Assembly: GCF_012843435.1 (NCBI RefSeq)
Contig: NZ_JABAFC010000028.1
Location: 1 to 51,344 of the forward strand
Direction of reading: 5' to 3'
Origin: Psychrobacillus sp. BL-248-WT-3
GTDB lineage: Bacteria; Bacillota; Bacilli; Bacillales_A; Planococcaceae
Length of the DNA: 51,344 bases
This document shows positions 25,381 to 34,470 of this stretch, piece after piece; within the stretch, counting starts at the first letter, position 1, and every line of letters starts with the position of its first letter. The notes beneath the pieces were generated by a model that was not told the origin of the DNA, made no database searches, and was given only the letters and a program-made list of their open reading frames with translations. The translations under genes and the position numbers were made by a program.

Positions 25381-27288
25381 TTACGACGAGTTAATTTGAT
25401 CGATTTGATCCTCTAACCATTGTATAACCGTAAGTGAACTCTTTTTATACATTTTAAATCTATTTTGAATCAATTTTAACGATAAATTTTTATACCTGGA
25501 TTCTTTAAACCACTTAACTACTTTCGGGAAAATACGAATTAAATATTGATCGTCTGTTTCTAAGCTACGCTCTATTAAATGTATTGTCCTTGGAAGATAC
25601 TCACTAAATCTATAACAACGGTTCTGCACAAAACTTGGTATTGTTTTAAATATTGAAGTTTTGGTAATCTTCGTTTCAGGTGGATTTTCCCACAATCTAT
25701 CTACAGCTGCTGAAACTAGTTGATACATTTCATCATCTAAAGATTCTAAATTCAGCATTTTAGGTAATTTTCTTTTTGGTGGCAAATGAAGTTCCATCCA
25801 AGTACGATCATGCTTCATTCCCCAATCGTATCGATGAATATTGTATTTTCTAATTTGAGGTCTATTTGCTCGCTTACCTAAAATACTAATAGCTTCGAGA
25901 ACAGTCTCTTTACATAGTTCTAACTTTGAATTGTTGTCTGTTACCGCTACCTCAAGTTTTCCTTGCAAAATCTCTTTGTGTCCATTATTCTGGTTTATTG
26001 TTAACAGATTACTTTCATTTTCCTTCTTATAAAGCTTCAAATACTTTCTAACAGTTGTTCTATTTGAACGAAGGAACTCTGCAGTTTGAGTAATAGTATA
26101 CCCTTTGTTAATATACTTTGTTGCCTGATTAATAAATAATGCACCCATTGTTTCAATTGAAAATAGAGTTTCATCTTCCAAATGGGGAAAACCTTTTCTA
26201 TAATAAGTCATTCCACAATAATTACAAGTAAAATAGCCAGTAATCCACTCATGAACTTTTCTTCTACATATATTTATTACCCTTTGATTATACTGGGGAC
26301 ATATTCGATTATTACATACCCATGGACCATTTCCGAATGGTAATGGAAAGAAATAAGTTTCATCCTGTTTTAAGAAGTTCTCTGTATTCCCAGAAAGAAA
26401 ACGCATTAATAAAATGTAAAATATTGTATGCTTCCTCAAATCATCTGGTGCGAATAAACTAGGCATTACTCTCAAAAGTTCATTAACATTCAATCCTAAC
26501 TCAATTAAAACTTCTTTCCCATAGTAATCAACCATATCAGAAATAAGGTCCTTCTTAAAAATAGTATCTCCTTTAAAATGAATGTATCCTCTGTTTCCTA
26601 GGCGAACCATTAGTTGTTGATAGACATAGTTTAATGTTAAGGTGTTATACGACATAAGTGCTTTAATATCATCTAGGAATTCATATTTATTGGTGTCCAT
26701 CCATTCTTTAGTATTTTCATTAATCTCATGGCCATTCGGACACTTGGGCTCGGTTAACATTAAATTAGCATTACTGCTTGCAAAGGGTATGTCGCAGTGA
26801 GAGCAACTATAAACGAGTTTTGTTTCGTGAATAGGACAAACGGTTAAAAAAGAAAATTGATGTGTTCTGTGCGCATATACTTCTCCGAACCTTTCATAAT
26901 CATCATTTAGGCAAGTCGGGCAATACCTAATACTATTTGATAAAAACTGGTTTTCCAGTGTTTTAATTTTCATGCTTAAACCGCCACTAGAATTGTAAAA
27001 TACATTGGTTATAGTATTATGTAAGTCTTTATTAACAAAAGGTCGAAAAAGAGGATAGAATGTGTGATTATCAATAAGATTTATTATAAATTCTTCAGAA
27101 ACTCCTAGCCCATTAATAACATGAATTAAATTTTCAGGGTACATAACCATAGTAGAATATGCTTTTCCTAATAATTCTTTTCTATTTTTTAGATAAGATC
27201 TATGTGGGGAACGTAAATGGTATCTATATAAAATACTCCTAAAATCTTCATCTGGAAAAGTAGTTGGGAAAGATATGATATTGCTCAT
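25381..27288 (-). CDS. tnsD: TnsD-like target-selection protein (TniQ family)
   Basis: The 635 residues have an N-terminal TniQ signature (FPTTFPDEDFRSILYRYHL). The zinc finger comprises RYCPTCLND (C123, C126) and CPIHE (C151, H154). A further Cys set (YSCSHC; CNYCGMTYYRKG) and a helix-turn-helix near residues 395-420 (ITQTAEFLRSNRTTVRKYL) follow. The length is that of full TnsD rather than short TniQ. It starts one base after the tnsC stop, so translation is coupled. As the first tnsD behind tnsC it is the best candidate for the glmS-binding protein that put this element at its site, but this is inference. Confidence 0.92.
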   Translation of the reverse strand: MSNIISFPTTFPDEDFRSILYRYHLRSPHRSYLKNRKELLGKAYSTMVMYPENLIHVINGLGVSEEFIINLIDNHTFYPLFRPFVNKDLHNTITNVFYNSSGGLSMKIKTLENQFLSNSIRYCPTCLNDDYERFGEVYAHRTHQFSFLTVCPIHETKLVYSCSHCDIPFASSNANLMLTEPKCPNGHEINENTKEWMDTNKYEFLDDIKALMSYNTLTLNYVYQQLMVRLGNRGYIHFKGDTIFKKDLISDMVDYYGKEVLIELGLNVNELLRVMPSLFAPDDLRKHTIFYILLMRFLSGNTENFLKQDETYFFPLPFGNGPWVCNNRICPQYNQRVINICRRKVHEWITGYFTCNYCGMTYYRKGFPHLEDETLFSIETMGALFINQATKYINKGYTITQTAEFLRSNRTTVRKYLKLYKKENESNLLTINQNNGHKEILQGKLEVAVTDNNSKLELCKETVLEAISILGKRANRPQIRKYNIHRYDWGMKHDRTWMELHLPPKRKLPKMLNLESLDDEMYQLVSAAVDRLWENPPETKITKTSIFKTIPSFVQNRCYRFSEYLPRTIHLIERSLETDDQYLIRIFPKVVKWFKESRYKNLSLKLIQNRFKMYKKSSLTVIQWLEDQIDQINSS

Positions 27289-27289
27289 A

Positions 27290-29014
27290 TCAAGTCTCCT
27301 CTTTCCCTAAAACGAATTCCTCATATAAACTAACAAGTCCAGCATCTCGAAGTGCTTCATCAGTGGTTTTATTAGTATTTAAACCTTCAAAGACCACGAA
27401 CCTTAAATCATCGTGATCGTATTCTTCCAGGTTTTTCTTCCTTCTCTTATTGCTTTTACTTGATTTTCCAGTAACCTCTTCGCTCGTTACAATACTGTTG
27501 TTTTCCAATACTAACTTTGCCATTTCAGCATACAACAGCTCATTATCCTGTGAACCATTGTTTTCTCGTTCAACTCTTATTGCATACTTTTTAGCTTCTT
27601 CTTCTGTACAACCCATCCTTGTCGCAAAGCTAGTTAATTGTTCAATTAAGATTCTCTTATTTCTTTGCAATAAAATTCTTTTATGCTCTTCCGACATCTG
27701 ACCGTCTATTTGTATACGGTGACGAATATCCATAAGATAACTATTAAACGAGATCCAGTCAGGTTTTAAATCATCGAACTCATCAGCGTTTACTTCTTCT
27801 CCATTTCGAATACGTTCGAATATTGGTTGTACCAGTCTTAAAGTTTTATTAGCAACACTTTCTATCATTTCAACATCTATCTTTTCAGTGTCACTATATA
27901 GAATTGCATGGGATTGTACATGCATAAATAGTTTGACCGCAAAATCAGGAATTCCAATCGTATGATAATACATGGCAGATTTAATTTCAGGTGTAATTTC
28001 AGTGAAGCTTTTGGTATATTGCAGATCCCATAAACTCTCAATAAACTGTTCCCATTCCCATTCATCTTTCATTCTGTCCGTTATATTTTCTCCATAGCTA
28101 TTAGATACTCCCCTACGGGTATTGGCTAAGCTCGATTTAAAAATATAAAGAGCTTTAAAAGTTCCTATAATGACAATTGGAATACCTATAGAATTAGTAA
28201 GTTCCGTAATGAAATCAATCATTTTTTCATCTCCGCCTGAATGAGCACGGTTTACTCTTTGGATTTCATCAATTACTAAAATGCCCAAATTTATTAAACC
28301 TGCAACTTTTGCCATACGCTTTGCTAATACTTCAATTCTGCCATCCTTCTCAGCTAAATCCTCATAGTAAGTAGTGCCCAACAAGTCATCAACAGCTGTA
28401 TAAAAATTCCGACATAGAGCACCTATTGATTTATTACTAGGACATTCAATTTTTAACCAAACCACTTGTTTACAAGTTAATTGGTTATTTTTGTAGCTAG
28501 TATGATGAATTACTTGAGGAATCAAGGATAAAAGCTTGTCGTATGACTTCGATTTTCCCATACCACTTAATCCAATTTCTGCGCACTGTTGAGCAGTTTG
28601 GGTTTGTCCAAGGAGGTTTAGCCCCTTCTCATCTGTGCCATGTTCTAATATTTTGTCATATCCAACAGAAAGATACCTATGATATAGAGGAGTCATCGGA
28701 TTCCTTGATTGATAGCCGATTTTTATCATACTATATAGGTTCCGGTATTTATTGAAATGAGAAGAAAGAGGTAACCAAAAACTAGGCTTAATCTGTTGTA
28801 CCAATTCAATTCTATCCTCATCATCGAGGCCATCTATATTACCATTGAACCTTGGAACTGAATAAAGTAGATCATAGAGTTCTTCTCGTGATAAACGATT
28901 AGGAAGTGCCTCGATAAAAGGATTCCCTATACTTTCAGGGACAATTTGTTCCTTATATTCTGCTCTTACTTGATAGCCCTTTAAATAGATAAAACGATCA
29001 TTTTTCATTTCCAC
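27290..29014 (-). CDS. tnsC: TnsC AAA+ transposition regulator
   Basis: The 574 residues carry an AAA+ ATPase core with Walker A GLSGMGKS (148-155) and Walker B ILVIDE (D249, E250) followed by QRVN. TnsC forms an ATP-dependent filament on target DNA, links TnsD to the TnsAB transposase and takes part in target immunity. The length matches Tn7 TnsC (555 residues). The gene overlaps the end of tnsB by 17 bp and is followed one base later by tnsD, so the operon is tightly packed. The lysine-rich tail near residue 520 (SSKSNKRRKK) may contact DNA or TnsA/TnsB. Confidence 0.95.
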   Translation of the reverse strand: MEMKNDRFIYLKGYQVRAEYKEQIVPESIGNPFIEALPNRLSREELYDLLYSVPRFNGNIDGLDDEDRIELVQQIKPSFWLPLSSHFNKYRNLYSMIKIGYQSRNPMTPLYHRYLSVGYDKILEHGTDEKGLNLLGQTQTAQQCAEIGLSGMGKSKSYDKLLSLIPQVIHHTSYKNNQLTCKQVVWLKIECPSNKSIGALCRNFYTAVDDLLGTTYYEDLAEKDGRIEVLAKRMAKVAGLINLGILVIDEIQRVNRAHSGGDEKMIDFITELTNSIGIPIVIIGTFKALYIFKSSLANTRRGVSNSYGENITDRMKDEWEWEQFIESLWDLQYTKSFTEITPEIKSAMYYHTIGIPDFAVKLFMHVQSHAILYSDTEKIDVEMIESVANKTLRLVQPIFERIRNGEEVNADEFDDLKPDWISFNSYLMDIRHRIQIDGQMSEEHKRILLQRNKRILIEQLTSFATRMGCTEEEAKKYAIRVERENNGSQDNELLYAEMAKLVLENNSIVTSEEVTGKSSKSNKRRKKNLEEYDHDDLRFVVFEGLNTNKTTDEALRDAGLVSLYEEFVLGKEET

Positions 29015-31163
29015 GATTTTCTCGTCTCTCCTTGTTTTTAGACATTAAGAAAAGCTGCATTTCTGTCATTTTTGTAATTTCGGATTGACGATTTGTATTT
29101 TCACTATTACTTGAGACTTCATTACTTACCTGTTTAATATCTTCCTCTCTCTTAACTGTAGTCCATGCATCCTCACTAGAAGTCATCCTCTTGTCTAAAT
29201 TACGTGCAAGTCGCTTATTCTTAAACTTTCCAGATTTCGGCATACCTCTTTGTGCCTCTTTTGTTTTCTCTTTCTCAGATAAAGATAAACTTTCTGCAAC
29301 AGCATCTAGGGGACCCTCTATATTTACCCGTTGTTTTTTTAGCTGTTTAAGCTGTTTGTTCTTATAACTCAACAACACCTTAACATCATTGAAGTGTAAA
29401 TCCCTATAGTCATTGAATTTTGGTGTTAGGAAGCACGGTTCAAATGTTCCATCCTTTAAGCTAATAAAAATACTACTACAATTTCTAGGATCATAATTCA
29501 CAACTACCTTTTTTTGTCCATAAATACTCTCTTGTTCAAACCACTTTTCCTCAAAACCTCTATCCGAAGAAAAGGACATTTTCTTAAAGGTAATACCGCT
29601 TCTTGTTACTATGCCTTCTCCTTTCGGTAGTAGTTTTAATCTAATTAAATCTCGTGGCATTTCGTGGAGGAGATTCTTTTTTAATCCCCAGTTCCATATT
29701 CCCAATGGAGTCAATTCAACTTTTTCCTCGAACATTTCCCTCGTCATTAGATATTCATCCGGTAAAGCAGATTTGTTAAACTCAAGGACAAATAAAATAG
29801 TCAATTTCGAAAAAGCCTCGATTGTATGGACCGCGTAGTTCTCTGGGTTCTTGTCCCCTCTTTCTCGATGCTCCTTTCGAACAGCACTAACGGGTATGGA
29901 TTCTCGTATTCTTGCATTATATCTACGAAATTGTTGTTCAATATATGGCTTAAAATCTCCACGATAGGAAGGTGTGTTTCCGACTCTCACATTAATATCC
30001 ACTAAATTATTTGAGTTTCTACTTTTATGTTCTCCACGGTCTCCAACAATAAATTTAGGCAAATGGAGGCAAGGCCAATCTTCTTCCGTTATTTCTATTC
30101 CAAACCTTTTACAATACTCTACTTTATTAGTAGAAGCATTTTCTAAAGCTACCATTTCTTCTTCCCAAGATGGAGTAATGCAAATGTGTACACCGACAAT
30201 CATTCTGGACATAACATCTTTGACAAAATATACATGTGCCCTACCTATTACCGTTTCTCTATCTAACGACACAAGAATTACATCTGCTGGAGTCGAATCA
30301 ATCTCATAATAAGCACCTGGACCTTGAACATTTTCCTCTGGTGTACCCTTAAAAGCTCTTGCATTCATCTCTGCTTTTCGCTCACCATACCTTGCACTGT
30401 ATTTCTGCTTTGAGTTAAAGTTGTTCTGATACCAATAGCGAAACATTCTTAATGTTGGACATTTCTCGGGTTCTACTATTGGGACCATTTCGTTAAACTC
30501 TCGATAAAATCCCGTTTTATACCTATGTTGTAAAAGTTTTTTATGGGTTTCTGTAATAGTTAATCCTTGTTCAATATGAAATTTTTTTATGGCCCATAGA
30601 AAATTTTCCTTGTCTTCATCACGGATAATATACTCATTTCCATCTTCAGCTTTTGGACCAGCTTTCTTATCAGAGTATTGTCTTTTATTTACCCCACAAT
30701 CAAAGTAATTATTTAATAGACCATTAATTGATTTTCCATAAAACCAGTATTTTTTTATCCATTCATGAATAGTTTTTCTTTGTTTTCCTGTAATTTTCAT
30801 TACCTCTCTAACCATTAAACCTCTAGATTCTGGATAGTATATCTCTGGTTCTTTCATAACTATTGACTTTATTATCTCCCACTTAATATCTCTGTTATCA
30901 ATATGCCTCTTCGAATATTCCTGATTGGCTTTAATCAACCTTATATCAGGCTCTAAATTATATGTGCTTGCAACTCCATCTTCAATTAGTTGAATTAAAT
31001 CTTGATACGAGCGAAAATAGGGAAATTGCATTTTTTTCCTATTCATTATATTCATAAGAACTACTTTACTACGATCCTCAGAAATCCATAATATTCTTTC
31101 CAACACTAATTCTTGGTCGGAAATATTTTCAAATTGTATTATGGTATTTTCAAATAATTGCAT
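28998..31163 (-). CDS. tnsB: TnsB transposase (DDE, Mu/retroviral-integrase fold)
   Basis: The 721 residues include N-terminal winged-helix DNA-binding domains (for example MKITGKQRKTIHEWIKKYW). A catalytic RNase H-like domain follows, with D289 (YYEIDST), D375 (FIVGDRGE) and E409 (PYIEQQF). The D-85-D-33-E spacing is close to that of Tn7 TnsB. TnsB binds the terminal repeats, cuts the 3' ends and joins them to the target; TnsA cuts the 5' ends. It should recognise the ACAnnATAGTTGGnAAC sites at 511-641 and 37140-37216. The gene begins 25 bp after tnsA and its end overlaps tnsC. It appears intact. Confidence 0.96.
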   Translation of the reverse strand: MQLFENTIIQFENISDQELVLERILWISEDRSKVVLMNIMNRKKMQFPYFRSYQDLIQLIEDGVASTYNLEPDIRLIKANQEYSKRHIDNRDIKWEIIKSIVMKEPEIYYPESRGLMVREVMKITGKQRKTIHEWIKKYWFYGKSINGLLNNYFDCGVNKRQYSDKKAGPKAEDGNEYIIRDEDKENFLWAIKKFHIEQGLTITETHKKLLQHRYKTGFYREFNEMVPIVEPEKCPTLRMFRYWYQNNFNSKQKYSARYGERKAEMNARAFKGTPEENVQGPGAYYEIDSTPADVILVSLDRETVIGRAHVYFVKDVMSRMIVGVHICITPSWEEEMVALENASTNKVEYCKRFGIEITEEDWPCLHLPKFIVGDRGEHKSRNSNNLVDINVRVGNTPSYRGDFKPYIEQQFRRYNARIRESIPVSAVRKEHRERGDKNPENYAVHTIEAFSKLTILFVLEFNKSALPDEYLMTREMFEEKVELTPLGIWNWGLKKNLLHEMPRDLIRLKLLPKGEGIVTRSGITFKKMSFSSDRGFEEKWFEQESIYGQKKVVVNYDPRNCSSIFISLKDGTFEPCFLTPKFNDYRDLHFNDVKVLLSYKNKQLKQLKKQRVNIEGPLDAVAESLSLSEKEKTKEAQRGMPKSGKFKNKRLARNLDKRMTSSEDAWTTVKREEDIKQVSNEVSSNSENTNRQSEITKMTEMQLFLMSKNKERRENRGNEK

Positions 31164-31188
31164 ACAAATTCACCTCATTTTTTTAATA

Positions 31189-31998
31189 CTACTGTCTATC
31201 AACAATCAAACTTAGAGGTCTATTTTCCCTTATAAGCAGATTCATATCTGTTTTCCATAACTTATTTACCAACATGTGCTGAACAATATATAAAGATGTA
31301 CCAGCCTCCAACCCAAGTTTCATATCGCATTTCAAACAATTTTTACTTATAGAATCTTTTGGGCTACAAGAGAAAAGGGTTTTAAGTAAAGGATCAGCAA
31401 CTAAATCTATAACTTCTGAGTCAACACCTGGCCGTGTACCTAAAAATTTTGCATCATACATCCAGTCTATGTTTTTAATCATATTTATTGGTTTTGGTTT
31501 ATCAAAAACCATTTTCCAACTTATACCCATCTCTAGGAAATATCGTCTCTCTATTTCAAATAATTCTAATGTTCTCTTTGTAAGCTTAGTCACTGGTTTT
31601 ATAGTTCTAGCTACATCAGTTATTTCCCCGTCTTCGTTTACTACACTTAACATAAAATCCGTTGACATAATTACCTTCTCACCTTTGTAATGTGGATGGC
31701 GAATATTTAATTTATCCGCAATTTCAATAGTCATTTCTATTGGGGTCAACGGATACTGTTCTCTAATATCTACAACACAGTCTGCCCATTCTTGAACAAG
31801 AAGAAATTGGTATTCATGTTTGGATAGAGTATGATGTATTCTCCTTGTTTTCCATCCATGCGTCCTTGTCAACCATCCCTCAGAAGCTACCTTATTGTCA
31901 TTGGCTTGTATAAAAGGTACATAGTCTTTCCCTCTCCCCTGGCCCCTGCCATCACTCAAACGATTTAAATGTGACTTACTAATACTGCTATTACTCAT
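31189..31998 (-). CDS. tnsA: TnsA transposon-end endonuclease
   Basis: The 269 residues have the restriction-enzyme-like TnsA fold. The catalytic residues align with those of Tn7: E62 (SKHEYQF), D114 (MSTDFML) and K134 (RTIKPVT). The conserved GWLTRTHGWKTRRIHH precedes them. TnsA cuts the 5' ends so that the element moves by cut-and-paste rather than replicative transposition. It is the first gene of the operon. The C-terminal part, with a CLKCDMKLG stretch, would interact with TnsB and TnsC. ATG 31998 follows TTGGGGGTTG. Unlike Tn7, defence genes separate tnsA from the right end. Confidence 0.94.
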   Translation of the reverse strand: MSNSSISKSHLNRLSDGRGQGRGKDYVPFIQANDNKVASEGWLTRTHGWKTRRIHHTLSKHEYQFLLVQEWADCVVDIREQYPLTPIEMTIEIADKLNIRHPHYKGEKVIMSTDFMLSVVNEDGEITDVARTIKPVTKLTKRTLELFEIERRYFLEMGISWKMVFDKPKPINMIKNIDWMYDAKFLGTRPGVDSEVIDLVADPLLKTLFSCSPKDSISKNCLKCDMKLGLEAGTSLYIVQHMLVNKLWKTDMNLLIRENRPLSLIVDRQ

Positions 31999-32400
31999 TT
32001 AACAACCCCCAATATAATAAAAGGCACATAACGGTATTCCATTATGCACCTCAATAATAGTTTTAATAATTTTCACTCTGAATTTTACTTATCAGAAAAA
32101 TCTAAATGTTTATTTTATATGTAGTATAATAACCTTAATAGACTATTTTAAAACACTATTTTAAAAATAGTAGGAACTTTAAATTAAAAGATATAGTTTA
32201 AGGCAAAATAACGGATTCCTATTTAAAGCATTTGATAAATCCTTTGTTTGCTCCAAGAGTGGGAAACCTTTAATAATCCTTTTGCAAAGTTCTATGTTGA
32301 AAGGATAAAAATATTAATACAAATCCTTATTTTATTATGTTTATCTTCTTTATAAATTTTTAATGTAGCTTATAAGTCTAAAGAAAAGGATGAATTGAAA
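31999..32400. other. divergent promoter region between tnsA and the Gabija module
   Basis: About 400 bp of AT-rich DNA drive tnsA leftward and the defence genes rightward. A TATAAT at 32125-32130 and an imperfect inverted repeat near 32024-32048 are visible. No TnsB-type site is present, so the tns promoter is not overlapped by the transposon end as in Tn7. No small gene is seen. Confidence 0.45.
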
Positions 32401-34470
32401 ATGTATATCGCTGAATTAAGTATCGAGAATTTTAGAACATTTAATTCTAGAACAACAATTGAATTTCACGAAGGTACTAATGTGATAATAGGTCAAAATA
32501 ATGCTGGAAAGACAACAATTATTAAAGCATTGCAATTGTTATTTGATAATCAACAGAACAAACGTTTATCTGTTGATGATTTTAATAGAACTATTACAAC
32601 TACAGAATTAAAAAAGGCTCCTCCAAAAATAATAATTTCAGCAAAATTAGTTGAGTCGCTAGAGGAACCTGAATACTCTGATGACCTTGTAACTGTATCA
32701 ACCTGGCTTACTAAAATTGAGAGTCCATATGAAGCTTGCATTACTTACGAGTTCTACCTACCAGATAAGGAAGTGGATTCTTACGTAAAAACGATGTCTG
32801 ACATAGATGTAAATCAAACTGAAGAATACTGGAATGTCATTCGTAACATTTTTTTGAGAAAATACACACAAAAGATTTATGTAGGAAATCCAGAACAAAA
32901 AAACCTAATTGATCCAGAAAACATAAATAAATTTGACTTTCAATTCTTAACTGCCATTAGGGATGTTGAACGTGATCTTTTCACTGGAAGAAATACCTTA
33001 TTAAAAGAAGTAATCGACTTTTTTATGGACTACGAGATTAAGATTGATGAAAAACTTAACAAAGATGAAAAAATAAAACAAATAAAAGCTAAGAAGAAAG
33101 CTTTTTCAACTGATGCACAACTTTTGATTACTTCATTGCAAGCTCGGATGAGTGAAGGAAACATTCACATGCTTAAATACGTTGAAGATACTGGAGCTGG
33201 ATTTGGAGGTATGAAGCCATCTTTTGATGGGACGATATTAGATACAGAACTATATTCTGCTCTTAAACTAATTATAGAAAGTGAAACGGGTATTAAACTT
33301 CCTGCTATACATAATGGTCTTGGCTATAATAACTTGATTTACATTTCTCTTCTGCTGGCAAAAATGCAGAAAGATGCGTCAGGGGATTACTTAGGCTCAA
33401 ATGCAAAGGTCTATTCAATTTTAGCTATTGAAGAGCCTGAAGCCCATTTACATCCTAATATGCAATATAAGTTTTTGAAGTTCTTAAAAGAAAACCAAAG
33501 TTCTCAAGTAAATCAAATTTTTATAACCTCTCATTCACCAAATATAACTGCAGCTGTTGAATTGGATGATATCATTGTATTGCAAAAAGAGCAGGAAAAT
33601 GTTCATGTCGCTTATCCAGGGAGAGTATTTACTGCAAGTACAGAAGACCAAAAATCGAAAAATTACGTAAAACGTTTTATTGATGTGACAAAAGCAGATA
33701 TGTTCTTTGCAAACAGTTTAATTTTGGTGGAGGGCTTAGCAGAGTTGTTGTTAGTTCCAGAGTTTGCAAAAAAGTTGGATTTTGATCTAGTGGATACTCA
33801 TACTTCAATCATTAATATTGGTGGTCGGTACTTTGATCACTTTTTAAAATTGTTTGATCAAGAAAAGAGCGAGTATGCTATTAAGAAAAAGGTTGCATGT
33901 ATTACAGACCTAGATCCCGTCCGAAAAGAAAGAAAAAAGGGTGCTTCTTGGGTTGCTTGTTCACCATTGTTTATTGACGTTGCTCCAAATAACTATGAAT
34001 ATAAATCATATTCGAATACTTTGATTGATAAAAGAAAAAATAATAAACAAGATTTAATTAAAGTATTTAGCCAAAAAGAAAAGGAAAGTTCTACATTTGA
34101 ATATGACCTATTATTGAAAAATATTACTACTGAAAGCCTACTAACAGAATCAGTCTCTAATATAGAAGAAATAAAACGATTAATGAGCGCTTTAAAGGAT
34201 GGGAAGTCGATTCAAGATATTACAGATATATTAAGCGAAAATAATTATGGAAAGGAAGTTAGAGAATATGTTAGTGGTGAAATATTTAATGAACCTAAAA
34301 AAGCGGAAAAAATAAAAGCTAAAATAATAGCCGGACGATATTTAAATTCTATAAAAAAGGGCCAAGTAGCACAGGAATTAGCTTATGTTGTTGCTACAAG
34401 TAATAAAGAAAAAATTAGTCCCCCAGACTACATTAAAGAGGCGATAACATGGATTTGTCAAAAGCAGTAA
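32401..34470 (+). CDS. gajA: Gabija GajA-like OLD-family nuclease (ATPase plus TOPRIM)
   Basis: Using ATG 32401 (AAAGGA ten bases upstream) gives 689 residues; TTG 32395 would add two. An N-terminal ABC-type ATPase has Walker A GQNNAGKTT (31-39), Walker B LAIEEPEAHLHP (E344/E345) and the switch ITSHSPN. A C-terminal TOPRIM domain has ILVEGLAE (E444) and ITDLDP (D503, D505). In Gabija systems GajA nicks DNA when nucleotide levels fall during phage infection, and it assembles with GajB. This protein is about 110 residues longer than the best-studied GajA, mostly in the middle and C-terminus. It overlaps gajB by 22 bp. The module lies between tnsA and the right end. Confidence 0.85.
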   Translation: MYIAELSIENFRTFNSRTTIEFHEGTNVIIGQNNAGKTTIIKALQLLFDNQQNKRLSVDDFNRTITTTELKKAPPKIIISAKLVESLEEPEYSDDLVTVSTWLTKIESPYEACITYEFYLPDKEVDSYVKTMSDIDVNQTEEYWNVIRNIFLRKYTQKIYVGNPEQKNLIDPENINKFDFQFLTAIRDVERDLFTGRNTLLKEVIDFFMDYEIKIDEKLNKDEKIKQIKAKKKAFSTDAQLLITSLQARMSEGNIHMLKYVEDTGAGFGGMKPSFDGTILDTELYSALKLIIESETGIKLPAIHNGLGYNNLIYISLLLAKMQKDASGDYLGSNAKVYSILAIEEPEAHLHPNMQYKFLKFLKENQSSQVNQIFITSHSPNITAAVELDDIIVLQKEQENVHVAYPGRVFTASTEDQKSKNYVKRFIDVTKADMFFANSLILVEGLAELLLVPEFAKKLDFDLVDTHTSIINIGGRYFDHFLKLFDQEKSEYAIKKKVACITDLDPVRKERKKGASWVACSPLFIDVAPNNYEYKSYSNTLIDKRKNNKQDLIKVFSQKEKESSTFEYDLLLKNITTESLLTESVSNIEEIKRLMSALKDGKSIQDITDILSENNYGKEVREYVSGEIFNEPKKAEKIKAKIIAGRYLNSIKKGQVAQELAYVVATSNKEKISPPDYIKEAITWICQKQ

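Noticed and set aside
23524-31998. CRISPR-associated transposon (Cascade or Cas12k guided)
   Set aside because: Two TnsDs and separate tnsA/tnsB resemble some type I-B elements, but no cas gene or CRISPR repeat occurs anywhere in the element.
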